A stretch of 64,000 nucleotides of DNA from Glandiceps talaboti (lineage: Eukaryota; Hemichordata; Enteropneusta; Spengelidae), in assembly GCF_964340395.1 (NCBI RefSeq), contig NC_135552.1:24151181-24215180 (forward strand), in the 5' to 3' direction. Positions 13,501 through 42,411 of the stretch are shown here, piece by piece (within the stretch, counting starts at the first letter, position 1; each line of letters begins with the position of its first letter). The notes under the pieces were generated by a model, which did not search any database, was not told where the DNA came from, and saw only the letters and a program-made list of their open reading frames with translations. A program made the position numbers and the translations under genes.

Positions 13501-13909
13501 GTCGCCCTCGCTAGCTTATTTTAGGAGAATCGTAATAATGGTACTTATTGAATTTTTACTTACCGATGTCTTTCTGTTGATTTTCTGTACCTATCTTGTC
13601 ATTTTGTTGCACAGTGTCTCTATTCGTTTGTTGATTTTCAACAAGCATAGCATCGTCATCATCTGTAACCCGAAGGCTACCTCTAATGTCCATTTTTTCT
13701 TCATTTCCACTATCCATGGATCCGTCCGGTGGTTGGTCACCGTCATTATTTAAACACTTTCCATTGTCCGATTCATTAGACGGTGGGTGGCTATTGCTTT
13801 TTGGAGATAAGATTGTAGAACTTACTGCTGGCTCGATTTCGTTATTCGTTGTGCTGGTAACGTTATCCCGTGTATTCGCACCGCTAACGTTTCCATCTTT
13901 ATCACCCAT
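6011..13909 (-). CDS. MINDY2: MINDY-1/2 (FAM63) family Lys48-specific ubiquitin C-terminal hydrolase, complete coding sequence
   Basis: Nine coding exons on the minus strand agree in phase: 13564-13909, 10818-11122, 9815-9921, 9326-9516, 8115-8257, 7501-7682, 6851-6952, 6371-6569 and 6011-6034, giving 532 aa. The first exon encodes an acidic, Asn/Ser-rich disordered tail. Exon 2 holds the catalytic Cys in TQNENGPCPLL, including the upstream Gln. Exon 5 carries the catalytic His in VFFRNNHFST. After the catalytic domain come two MIU-like ubiquitin-binding helices (DYLVALTLQEEQ and DHELAMRLQEEE), a Gln-rich stretch, and a C-terminal CTLL. By family knowledge MINDY-1/2 trim long K48-linked ubiquitin chains, and the CAAX-like end suggests prenylation and membrane association. 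The last acceptor is preceded by a pyrimidine-rich tract. If the intron before it is retained, the protein ends VSINK instead. MINDY1 and MINDY2 are not separable here, so the symbol is approximate. Confidence 0.92.
10504..10548 (+). repeat. CA microsatellite
   Basis: An interrupted (CA)n run in a MINDY intron, with CA-rich scruff upstream from about 10430. Confidence 0.8.
11433..11584 (+). repeat. 76-bp tandem duplication in a MINDY intron
   Basis: Two copies start at 11433 and 11509 ('acacttcagctgtt(t/g)ggctag'). They differ by only a few substitutions, so the duplication is fairly recent. It lies between coding exons 1 and 2. Confidence 0.85.
13038..13371 (+). repeat. 175-bp near-identical tandem duplication ending in poly-C/CA tracts
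   Basis: Copies start at 13038 and 13213 ('atttgtaaatatggatgcac'). I see about one substitution in the unique part (ggcagtgaac versus ggtagtgaac) plus length changes in the C-run and CA-run that end each copy. It sits in MINDY intron 1. The microsatellite at the junction is the obvious seed for slippage or unequal exchange. Confidence 0.9.
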
Positions 13910-14480
13910 TCTTATGGCTTTGTAATGAACCCGTAAGTGAAAAAAATGCCCTCAAATGTGCTCCTCTCTAGTTTAAATGTTTTCTCTTTCGTGGGTCCTT
14001 GCTGCTATTCTTTTTATCGAAAGTCAGGCTTAATTTACAGTCTGTTTTCGTGATCTGAAAACCACAGTCGTTCGCCATTTTGTGATGACATCATTGGAAT
14101 ATCCTATGTTTAGACAGGGAGCTATGCATCCTGTATGGAGTAGTCATCCACTTGGAATTCAATAGTGGCTATGATAGTTCATCGACTAAGTAAAAAGTTT
14201 GGAACTCAAACAAAATAAATAAATAAATACTTCACTGAAGTAATCTTGCTAAAAGACGAAGTGAAAGATATGCGATGCAAGTCACATTTATGTGTGCTTA
14301 CCTCCTAGGTGGAGTTTTGTGTACTTGGACATATGCATGGGACAGTCGCAAATAACACTTTAAAGTGTGCACATGCGCAGACGATAGGCATTTCTACCAT
14401 TTTGAATTCGTCTTCATAATCTTTGTTAGAAACTTTGTTGTGCTGCTTCTTTGGGTGACGTTTCAGACTATTCGTCATAC
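13910..14480. promoter_or_regulatory. Likely MINDY promoter, possibly shared head-to-head with RBPJ
   Basis: The interval upstream of the MINDY start codon is visibly richer in CpG than the surrounding introns. At 14073-14082 the plus strand reads cgccattttg, which is AAAATGGCG on the MINDY strand and fits a YY1 site, a common feature of housekeeping promoters. A CRE-like tgacatca lies just beyond. No TATA box stands out. The transcription start is inferred, not seen. Confidence 0.35.
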
Positions 14481-16873
14481 ACCATATTTGCGTTGTATCA
14501 TTGAACGATTTTCAGTTCCGACCTACTAAAGTGACGTGATGAACATAGAGTGGACCGGTCAGCAGGCCAACTAGTAACGCTACCAGTGTGCAGTCTCTTG
14601 TCGCAATTGATCCGTGATGTTTGTATTGGACATTTTTTTGACGAGGCATCGCTATTTTGCTTGACATTCAAACAACACTATTTGCTGGACACTCCTATGG
14701 TTTCTCGAAAAATATTTAGGTCACCGCATTTAAAGTAACGCTCTCGAAACGCCACTTTATTGTAACGGTACGAATATATTTGTACGGTATTTGATTGAGA
14801 CGGGTTGTCCACTGCGACTTCTTGATGATAGATAGAACGGAAGTGTCTTGGAAGTTTTATAGAACCACCGTGTGGTAAGCGTTTATTTACACTTTCCCCC
14901 TTTTTCGAGATTTTTTGCTTTATACGTGTACTGACTTCTGTAAGTATTTGATCAGGAATTTGAATCAAGTGAAAGTACATGAGATTTTTACACCGAAAAG
15001 AAGTTATAATCTAGTAATTAGCCCAGGAAAGACTGGTATTTGAACGTCGTGTGTTTTTGTGTCTGACAGTCTGCCGATTATCGTCTGTCGTCCTATTCAT
15101 AGTCTTATGCAACACGGTATTTACACTTTTTAACTATGTTAGATGTGGTCACTTTTTTGTTTTGTTTTGTCTTGAGAAGCATATTATATTGGTGAATACA
15201 TAACTAGCCAGGTGGAAGTGTAAACTAAATTGGGTTGGGCGCAAACTTTTTTATATGAAGGTGAACGAACTGGTCTATGTTGGTCGTCGTCGATTTCACA
15301 TACTTGCATCGCCTCACTCGGTCGTTGCACTTTTTTCTATACAGCTTCCAGGTACCACAATTCTATCTTCCAGGCCTGCAAAACACGAATTGATTGTGAC
15401 GAATGATGTACTTTTAATTTTTTAACCAGAATCACCATTTCTTAGTTTTGACCATATCTCATAACTGAATGTAGGCGATGTGACCAACCTGTCACCCCTC
15501 TCAACGGAAATAATACAATCCGGAAAGTCCATCAGATTTTTCCCATGCATTTCTGTCGCGCCTGAAAACAGCTGTTCCATCATTTGCGTGGCCTCCACAG
15601 AGAAGCGCACTCGTACGTCTCGTCATGAACAAGCTTCCCATTTTATTTGTTCGTTCTAAACGAGTTTACCAAATCATGTAACTGAACTTGCATGTGTATT
15701 CAAATATCATTCAAAACATTTAAAAGTAAAATATATTCGTAGTTTTCATCTAACCAATAATAATAAATATAACGCGTCGTACGCCAAACTTAAACAACAT
15801 AAATCCAGGGATGAAAACACAGGACGGAACAGCAACTGGCATGTGAAAACGCATATGCAATTTTCCCACGGTTCTTTGTATATACACGGACGTCGAACTA
15901 CTAATAGCACGTTTCCTTGCTTCTATAACAGGGGAAACTTTGAATCCGCACATTAATAGCAAAATCAAGTCCCGGTGCATGATCAATTTAGTTATATTCT
16001 TACCTCTCAGCGATACAATTTGGTGATTCTTAGATGGTTAATTCAAGCCGTGGAATTGTGAAGCAAGTGGAAGGAGCAACGAATGTTCATTGTCAATTTA
16101 AACAATGAACGAATTATTGAGGCGATACACCCAGGTAAACTGACTCACACTACTTAGCATGAACTTTGTATTTAAACTAGTGGGATAATTGATCAACGCT
16201 TCCTTCATAGATTCCTTGATAAATGCCTAGGGGGATAACTTTATGCCTCGTTCACAAATGAGACAAATTGAGCTTGAACACGTAGGCGGTCCACCATTTT
16301 TAAATACTGAGGATGTAGGTGTGATAACTTTACCAGTCGATAAAAGAATGGGGATGAAAATGTGGGCAAAGAGGCCTGTGTGAAGGAAATGTCAAAATTT
16401 TAACATAGGTTAGACATGCTGGGATAGATGTGAATAGATCCCATTGATTTGAACCCATGCAGTGATGGTTGTAATGTTTGGGGATCTGCTGACATGTTCT
16501 CATTGTGTCTTTCTTTGTTCCTAAGTTGATACTCCTACAAAGGACTCCTATCTATCAACATGTAGCAAAGGATTACAACTTCCTTACTGTGTACTCTTTC
16601 ATTTCAACAAATGTGATTATTATTTCATCTTTCATATTTGTATTAATATATATGTTGTGACTGGGTTTACTTTTTATGACTATTTGAATGATAGCTTCTC
16701 TCTTGTCCTTGTATGTGGTTTACCAGTGTCTTCCACTATTCGTGGATATATGTTTGTATTATAGATGGATGAATGGTATCCCCACCACATGCACATGCAT
16801 GCATACTGTCACATACACACAGTCACACACATACATTTATTATGTATAATGTATAATATATATACACAACTTT

Positions 16874-17196
<323 letters not shown>

Positions 17197-20100
17197 TAAA
17201 GTTGAAGTTTATGCTATTATGTTACATTTTTGCTAGCTATGTTCAAAAGTCTTTTAACTAACATGGGGGCCTGGATTAGCAATTGCATTTGGTCTACAGA
17301 AGTCGGACAATACCATCTGATTTGTGAAAATTTAACATTTCCATTGAGAAAGATTATGTTTCCATTTTAATTCCATTTGGTATGTATGATCCAACCTGTT
17401 CAAACATTGTTCATATGCTAGCCAAAAGAGATCCAGTGATAAGACAAAAGGCAGGTGTGTTAGGATGCAGTCCTATTGTGATGTTTGCAGTCACCATGCA
17501 CATGTCCAATAGGTTAAGTGCCTAAACACAACCTGCCTATACTTACACTTAATCAGATAATGAGACTTGAATATCATTGCAATTTGTTGATCAGATTTAG
17601 ATTAATTATATCCACAAAAGTATATATGAGACACCTCTTTGTAATCATGGAAATGAATGAGTCAAATCTAGTCAACTTCACTGACGTAATTTCCTATGTT
17701 AAATTTTTGATGTAATTTATAAGGAACTGTGTGTATATGTTGTATATTTCCCCTCATTGACCAAAGGTTAAAACATTGGAAAAACTCGAGATAAGAGGAT
17801 TATTGCTGTCAGCAATGTGACTATTCTGTGTATGTATTCAAACACAGTGAGTACATAGGTATAGTAATTGAAATGCCTAGAAATGGATTCAGTTTCAGAA
17901 TAAAATTGCTCAGCTTTGGTTTCACAATGAGTATACTTGCTGTAGAATAATTTATATCGCACAGTTCAATGTGAAACTTGTAGGTATGTTGTAGTTAACA
18001 TAAGTTGATGAAATAATGCATGCCTTGAACTGTAACATATCCTTTTTGAAAGTAGTGAATCATAACGATATCAGTGCTAACTTTATAGTAAAACTGAATA
18101 ATGTAGGATTTACACACTTTAGTTGTGTTGCAAATACTATCAGTATGTGCTGTATAACTTGGTTACTGTTCAGCAAACCCATATTTGCACCACAAGAACC
18201 CCAATATAAATAATTTTACATAGCTAGCTGTGACCATAATTGCATTACACAGGTCCATAACTCTGTTGATCATATAAAACCAGTAATGTGGTCGTTCTAC
18301 TAGTTATGTGGTTATTCACCCTATAATTTATACAAATACAGATAATATGAAGCTTATGGTGGCAAATATTATACTAATAGGAACTCGGAGTGTAAGTGCT
18401 GCAGACATTATGATGTGTACATGTAGTTGAAACCTATCTGTTAGTTAAAGCGTGTGTAAGGCATGTCACTTAAGTTCCAAATATAAATATTTGTACTGTA
18501 ATAGTTTTATCATGTATAACTAGTACTTTATATATAAATATCCTTTGAGAAATATGTATTTCATATCTTATTAAGTGAAATTGGAGAAGATAGTGGTATG
18601 CTAAAGATGAAAACAGTCACTATTAATATCAAAACTAAGTCATAAAAAAGATTGGTATCTTCAAACCTGATATATTGATTCTTGATATCGAGAGTAATTG
18701 TGTTGTTTTTATAGTTCCATGCAAGCTACAACTCCTGGTGTTTTATGAAATTAATCATCACATATTTTAGACTATATAAAAAGAGAAATTCTATTTTTAA
18801 AACCATACTGGCAGATATAGCTTGGAGATGTAAACGAATACTGCATTGACTGTAAGCAAGTTGTGGTTGAATGAGTACATTTTGATACTGTTTGTACAAT
18901 AAAGTAAATTGTAATTTCTCGATAGAAGAAACAGAATGGAAGGAACTTCACTAATAAAAAAGAAAGATATACATGTACTATACATAGAACTGTGAGAAGT
19001 TCTTGGAAATAAAACAAGTCCAATTATGTACAGTAGTGTACAGTAGAACCATAGACCCTGTTTCATGTACCGGTAGGTTCTATGGTAGAACTAATGTAAA
19101 AGTACAGTATAAATACAGATTGAAAGTTATTGTAATTCTAATAATCTGACTGTTGTAGGTATTTTTTCAGAGTCACTACCAAAATTGTGGTAATACCATA
19201 GTAGGTATTAGAATCCCTGCAATTTTTACTGAATTTCTCTATAAAAGTCAATCCTTGGCAAAAACAGAATATCCGTTGATTAATGCTAATAGATACACTG
19301 TTATAAAGTATGGTGAGTAATTATCATTGATAACACAGATAATAACGTTGATACTGCAGTTTGGGAGTATGTTATTTCAAATATATATACTTTCCTGTCC
19401 TCACTATTACTAGTATCTGTTAGATACACAAGCATCTACATTAAAATTATTGTTCAGATGTTAGCAAACTGCAACTGTGCATCAATGTGCCCTGTCAGTT
19501 GATTTGACATGCCAGTAATGAACAACACTTATGTGATGCACCAAAATTTAATGTCCACCTATACTATGTCAGTGTTCTCGCCAGGACACATTGCAAGGAT
19601 GATGGCTAATTTGAATAGCAATTTACATACCCCTGTCCAATAACATCGTAATTTGCATGATGATTTGCATAATAATCAGCATATAATATGCGATTGTCTT
19701 GAAGACTGGAACATACTATGACATGTTCATATTTAAATTTCCATCTCTCTTCATGTGAAAGTGTTATTATGACATTGTCATTCAAATATTACTAAAACTC
19801 AAGGCTGGTAGAACACTTTAGAAGCACAGTAGAAACCTGTCAAGCATGGCAACCTAGGTGGCAATGATTGTGTTAAACTGTGCTCTCTCTACATCCCTCT
19901 ACATGTATTGTGGGGGGAGAACACAGCAGAGCAGAAAGCTGCCAAGCATGACCCTAGATGGCAAGGATGGTGTTAACACAATGCTTTCTCTATCAGTAGT
20001 GGGGAGAACAATATATGTTGTGAATCCCATATTTTATCATTTTGACCAATAGAAAAAAATGCTTGCATTTTTATTAGAGAACCCTGTTGTGACAGTAATG

Positions 20101-20304
20101 ATATTTATTGCAAGAATGAATTTTCATGGACTCTGGGTTCAAAATGGACTCTGAGACAATAGTGCATTGTCAGTAATACACCCCTAACTAAAGATGCTTA
20201 CGAGATGTTAGCAAACATTTCTGATTCACTTTTGAGAAATTTTTTGACTTGTAGAGTAGAAATTTTCATTTTTAGTAATGATATTTATTGTGATTGATTT
20301 ACAG

Positions 20305-36387
<16,083 letters not shown>

Positions 36388-36409
36388 CGAGAAACATACA
36401 AATAAATTG

Positions 36410-37100
36410 CTACATGGAAATGGCCAGCTCTCAAATAGCAATGGACATTCTGTGCGGATATCCACTATACTGTTAGTCAACAATGGACATTCTGTGCATA
36501 GTCACTGTACAGTTTGTCAGCAATGTACATTCTGTGTGGATATTTGCTGAATCATCTATAAACACAAAACGGTCTACATAGAGCAACCAGATTGTTAATT
36601 GACTACAAACTGAGTGGAAATGTGTATGTCAACAAGGAATGTTCTGCAAGGAAGTTTACCAATCACAAACAGTCAACAAAAACATTCTGTGTGGAAATCT
36701 ACTAAAGTGACATTTGACAATGCATATTATGTGTGGAAGTCTACCAGAATATCAGAATGTCTGATGGTCAAAAGATGTCTGGAAATCAAGCAAACCTACA
36801 TGTGCAAATCTACAGAACAGAGTCGGCAGTCAACATTCTGTGTGGAAGTCTACAATTCAGTTTCTGCAATGAACATTCTGTGTACACATCCATCAAAACT
36901 GTCTGTAAATTCAGGAATCTAATAGATAAATTATCACGTAGTAATGAACATAGTGTGGAAAATCTACCCAACTTTCTGTCCATAAGGTACAATTGGTATG
37001 GAAGAAATCTACCAAACAGTCTGTCCACAGTGAATATGTCATACAGTAGAACTCTACTAAACTCAACAAGGGAACTTTTGTGTGAACATTTCTGAAAATC
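36410..37100 (+). repeat. Degenerate minisatellite in the RBPJ 3' UTR or just downstream
   Basis: The phrase 'caatgaacattctgtgtggaa' followed by '(g/a)tctac' recurs at least ten times at irregular spacing of about 40-60 bp with heavy divergence. Overlapping ORFs on both strands (36614-36922, 36733-37095, 36810-37109) arise because copies lack stops; their peptides look repetitive and resemble no known protein. An AATAAA lies at 36401-36406 before the array. Confidence 0.6.
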
Positions 37101-37823
37101 AATTGACAAAATTTGAAAAAAACATCTTTATTTATATACCATAAACCATCAAAGTAGAGAGAGTCAGTATTGTTTTTGTTGTTATTTTTTATAGGTATGT
37201 TATTATTTAGGTAAGGAACCTCAATTGTTTGCCCAAGTACAAGTGCAAATGTTTTTTCAGTTATTTTCCTATGTCAACAGAATATTCTTCAAAATTAAAA
37301 AGTAAAGGAATTATAAAACCGTATAAAATGTTTGTGAGTAAATAACATAGGGTATGACATAGCACTGTATGCAAATTTCAACATTCACTCGATTTGTTTA
37401 TTAATTTTATATGACAGTATATTTTCCCATGCCTTGTACAGTCCACACTTATCAGCCAACAGAGGTACATTGTACTACAATACGACCATGAACACTATTT
37501 ACACTGTGTTTATTTATTAGACAGTGAATGTGAACCATGCCTTTAACGTGACAGAATTACAACCACCACATGCTACGATGTATTCAATGGATCGAAACTT
37601 AATACACTCAGCATGTAGTTATGAAATAGATTATGTGTGAAATATAATGTGTAAAATTTGGAAGGAGAGGACGGTGTGTGAGACTGAATAAGAGTAAATA
37701 CAAGAGAGAATGAGGGAACAAGAAAGGAAGTGAGAGAAAGAACATAGTGAGAACATGCAAGCAAAAAAAGAGCATGAACATGGATAGTGTTCAAAAGAAA
37801 TATGGAATAAATGGGTGAATGAA

Positions 37824-38077
<254 letters not shown>

Positions 38078-39190
38078 GACTGGACTCATTGAGTTACTTG
38101 CTTGTAATTTGTCTTTCAAAAGTATTATTTATAAACCATTTAAGTATTAGTTATCTATAAAAACAGATACCTCTTAAAAAGTAACATAGAAGGATACAGT
38201 ATATCTTACAAACACTACTAGAGTTATACTTCCAGTTCTTAACTACAAAAACAAACACGTAATTGTGATCTATTGTTTTCTCTCATCAAACATTTGTGAT
38301 TTGCAAAGCTCTAATCAATGATAATGTGATCCTGGGCTAATGATTTTTTAAAAACCCATTTCATTTGATAGTATTGTCATTGTAGTCATCAAAGTCGGAT
38401 ATTAACACAATGGACAAAATGACAAACTGTTGTCTTGGTAACTATAAAGTCTTTTATTACCCTATTGTGCTGGGTACAAAACAAAAACAAAAACAGGTGC
38501 CATTTTCCCTGTTCACAACATTTCAAATAACTGCATCACGAGCATCTTTCTCAAACAACCCACAACAAAAACAGATTTAATTTCAGCCAAATGTCCAAGA
38601 ACAAAACCCCCAACACTTGAATTTCATTCTCCTGTGTATTGTCTTTTTATCAGTAATGTTTTAATTATTGGTACAGTAATGTCCATTTGTTTTTAACGTG
38701 TCTCTGTATTTTGATGTTTTTATGTTATTTGAAAAGTAATTTCATGGTGATAGTCAACTCCGTGAATATGATAATTTAGAAAGTAATGAAACAGTGATAT
38801 CACATTTGACAGACACTTGGACTAGTATAAAAAACAACATACATCCAGCAGGTGACATACATATAGAGTGTGTCTGGGCTGTAAACAAAGTGACAAACAG
38901 TTGAGATAGGATGTGGCAGATTGTATTAATAAATGACAAACACTTGACTTAAGCCGTGTGTGACAAATGCCGTGCCCTTTTATAGAGATGACGAAAAAAC
39001 AAATTGTTAATACTTAAAATGGAATGTCATCAAATTTTGTTAGAATTGTGACGAATCATTGATGATATTACCTGCACTGTTTAAGTTTTTGTTAACTTTG
39101 TAATATAATATAAGGATGATAATTTCTTAGTCATGGGCCATGTAAGTTTTGCTGTTTAACTATTAAACTCCTGCATTTTTGTGCAATATA

Positions 39191-39560
39191 GCCATACATG
39201 TATCTCACATATTTTATGTAGCGTGACACACGATCTTCACATGTTGCTAGCCATACATTTATCTCACATATTTTATGTAGCATGACACACGATCTTCACA
39301 TGGTGCTAGCCATATATGTATCTCACATATTTTATGTAGCGTGACACACGATCTTCACATGTTGCTAGCCATACATGTACCTCACATATTTTATGTAGCT
39401 TGACATACACGATCTTTCACATGTTGCTAGCCATACATGTATCGCACATATTTATGTAGCTTGACATACACGATCTTTCACATGTTGCTAGCCATACATG
39501 TATCTCACATATTTTATGTAGCTTGACACACGATCTTCACGTTGCTAGCCATACATGTAA
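39191..39560 (+). repeat. 59-bp tandem repeat, about six copies
   Basis: The unit starts gccatacatgtatctcacat and contains tagcgtgacacacgatcttc and atgttgcta. Copies are about 90-95% alike, with one sub-type carrying 'gcttgacatacacgatcttt'. It passes into the related 49-bp array through degenerate intermediates at 39541-39716. Confidence 0.93.
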
Positions 39561-39716
39561 TTTACATCATGTGGCTAGTCCTTCATGTATTTTACATGCC
39601 ATGTGGCTAGCCATATTTTTGCACAATGTGGGTATAGCCCTACATATATATTACATGTTGTGCCTAGTTCACACCATGTGGCTAACCCGTCATGTATTTT
39701 GTCATGTGGTTGAGTA

Positions 39717-40772
39717 GATTGATCATGTGGCTAGCCCTTCATGTATTTAGTCATGTGGCTGAGTAGATTGATCATGTGGCTAGCCCTTCATGTATTTAGT
39801 CATGTGGTTGAGTAGATTGATCATGTGGCTAGCCCTTCATGTATTTAGTCATGTGGCTGGGTAGATTGATCATGTGGCTAGCCCTTCATGTATTTAGTCA
39901 TGTGGCTGAGTAGATTGATCATGTGGCTAGCCCTTCATGTATTTAGTCATGTGGTTGAGTAGATTGATCATGTGGCTAGCCCTTCATGTATTTAGTCATG
40001 TGGCTGGGTAGATTGATCATGTGGCTAGCCCTTCATGTATTTAGTCATGTGGCTGAGTAGATTGATCATGTGGCTAGCCCTTCATGTATTTAGTCATGTG
40101 GCTGAGTAGATAGATCATGTGGCTCGCCCTTCATGTATTTAGTCATGTGGCTGGGTAGATTGATCATGTGGCTGGGTAGATTGATCATGTGGCTAGCCCT
40201 TCATGTATTTAGTCATGTGGCTGGGTAGATTGATCATGTGGCTAGCCCTTCATGTATTTAGTCATGTGGCTGGGTAGATTGATCATGTGGCTAGCCCTTC
40301 ATGTATTTAGTCATGTGGCTGGGTAGATTGATCATGTGGATAGCCCTTCATGTATTTAGTCATGTGGCTGAGTAGATTGATCATGTTGCTAAGCCCTTCA
40401 TGTATTTAGTCATGTGGCTGAGTAGATTGATCATGTGGCTAAGCCCTTCATGTATTTAGTCATGTGGCTGGGTAGATTGATCATGTGGCTAGCCCTTCAT
40501 GTATTTAGTCATGTGGCAGAGTAGATTGATCATGTTGCTAAGCCCTTCATGTATTTAGTCATGTGGCTGAGTAGATTGATCATGTGGCTAAGCCCTTCAT
40601 GTATTTAGTCATGTGGCTGGGTAGATTGATCATGTGGGTAACCCTTCATGTATTTAGTCATGTGGCTGAGTAGATTGATCATGTGGGTAACCCTTCATGT
40701 ATTTAGTCATGTGGCTGAGTAGATTGATCATGTGGCTAGCCCTTCATGTAGTCATGTGGCTGGGTAGATTGA
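39717..40772 (+). repeat. 49-bp tandem repeat, about 21.5 copies
   Basis: The unit starts gattgatcatgtggctagcc and contains cttcatgtatttagtcatgt. Variants alternate ctgagta, ctgggta and ttgagta, and a late sub-type has 'gctaagcc' or 'gggtaacc'. It shares the core gctagcc(n)t(n)catgtat with the neighbouring 59-bp array. One shortened unit lies near 40160-40178. Confidence 0.95.
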
Positions 40773-41321
40773 TAGAATGTTTCAGTGTTTCATTTAATGA
40801 CTGATGATGTAGAGTAGAACAAAAGACTACCAAGTGTAACTATACAAACATTTTGTAAATATGAGAGGTAAACAACAAGTATTAACTGAAATAATAAACC
40901 AACAAGAAAACAACCAAATCTGTACTTGATTACATGTAATAACTAACCATTGAAAGTTCATTGACATACGGTAGTAGTAGTCCTTTATACTGGTGAATCT
41001 GAGACATCTGATTAAACAAACTGAACTTCATGTCGGGGGGGGGGGGGGAAATAACTAGCACATTATTGCATATTGTGTCATGGAGTTGTGAAGGAGTCAC
41101 TAATATTACATGTAATCGACACAATTGTCACTTTCTGAAGAAAGTGCTATCATTAATGATCAGAATACTGACAATACACAAGTTACTACGGCCCACCATT
41201 TCTACATTTATAGCCTATATCTGTAGACTTGAAGGACTAACGCTACTAGTACTACACTATTCTGCTATCCAAAATGATTTTTTAGCTCAACTGAACTGAG
41301 GTCAGTAGTGCTATAATCGAG

Positions 41322-41385
<64 letters not shown>

Positions 41386-42403
41386 CCGAGTTACAGAAAC
41401 TACATATTGGTAACTATGAATTCAGTAATTATGAAATTGTGAAAGTAATGTATGATGCCATTCACAAGAATGACGTGTTTGTGTACGTACACACGCAACA
41501 GACACACGCACGCACACACACACACACACGTTTTTTTTTTTTTTGATATATGAAAGTGTGTGTCTATACATGCATGTACAATAGTTTAAGACCGCGTGAT
41601 AGCTGTTTGTCACTCAGGCGCTTATCAGCAAGTATCCCATGATGCATTTTTACAACAAAGAAGTATGATGTCACCTTTATTCCAAGGCTTTAATCACAGA
41701 CTAAATACACATTCACTGCAGTGGTAATGGTCTATGGGTATCCACTGGTGACTACAATTTACCAGGTAACATTTCAATATTATCCTCAAGTACTTAAACT
41801 TTGGTTGTCGAACTAGTTACTGATTACTTTTTGGATGTTAAATCTGTCGGGTTTTTTTTTCTTAACAGTCACTTTGTCGAGATAAGAGACTGCTGGTACT
41901 GTAGGGGAAACAGTACCAGTCTAACAGACGTTGGAGGGGATTCCCCTTGCAGGCTTTGTATACTGTATACTGTAGAGAATAGAATACGTATAAAATCAGG
42001 GCGTTTACTCTCTTCGGCGGCCAGCCCTATTTTTTTACTGTTGATAATTTAGTTGATTTTTGTATTATATGTACTTCATTAGACCAAATATGATAACAAT
42101 ACATTTGTTCCCATAACAGCAAAGTTTCTTCGTACGTCAACAGGTGGTTTTATGGTCGTATACGTTTGTGTGTTTAGGCAAAGTACACGGATCAGTTGTA
42201 TGTAAATATGTTGTAACAATGGAGACATGAATAATGAAGACAACACTGTCTGTGTCTGTCTGTTTGTCATAATTGATGTAATTATTAAGTTAGATATTCC
42301 TTCGAACATCACAATTAAACATATCTTTGTGTATCACGTGAGTACGTACCCAAAATAACAGTACAAAAATATAACATTTCTCCCTTTTCCCCTTTTTTCG
42401 CAG
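40773..42403 (+). other. Intergenic DNA and presumed promoter/5' region of the HEPN-NHL gene
   Basis: It holds a poly-G run (41035-41048), a (GT)n run (about 41323-41384) and a short (AC)n/poly-T stretch (41505-41544). A pyrimidine-rich acceptor (ccccttttttcgcag) ends at 42403, nine bases before the ATG of the next gene, which implies an untranslated first exon somewhere upstream that I could not locate. No other coding signal was seen. Confidence 0.45.
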
Positions 42404-42411
42404 TCTTCAAG

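Noticed and set aside
36614-37109. Overlapping ORFs of about 100-120 aa downstream of RBPJ
   Set aside because: They occur on both strands and in several frames of a degenerate tandem repeat, which explains the lack of stops better than coding does.
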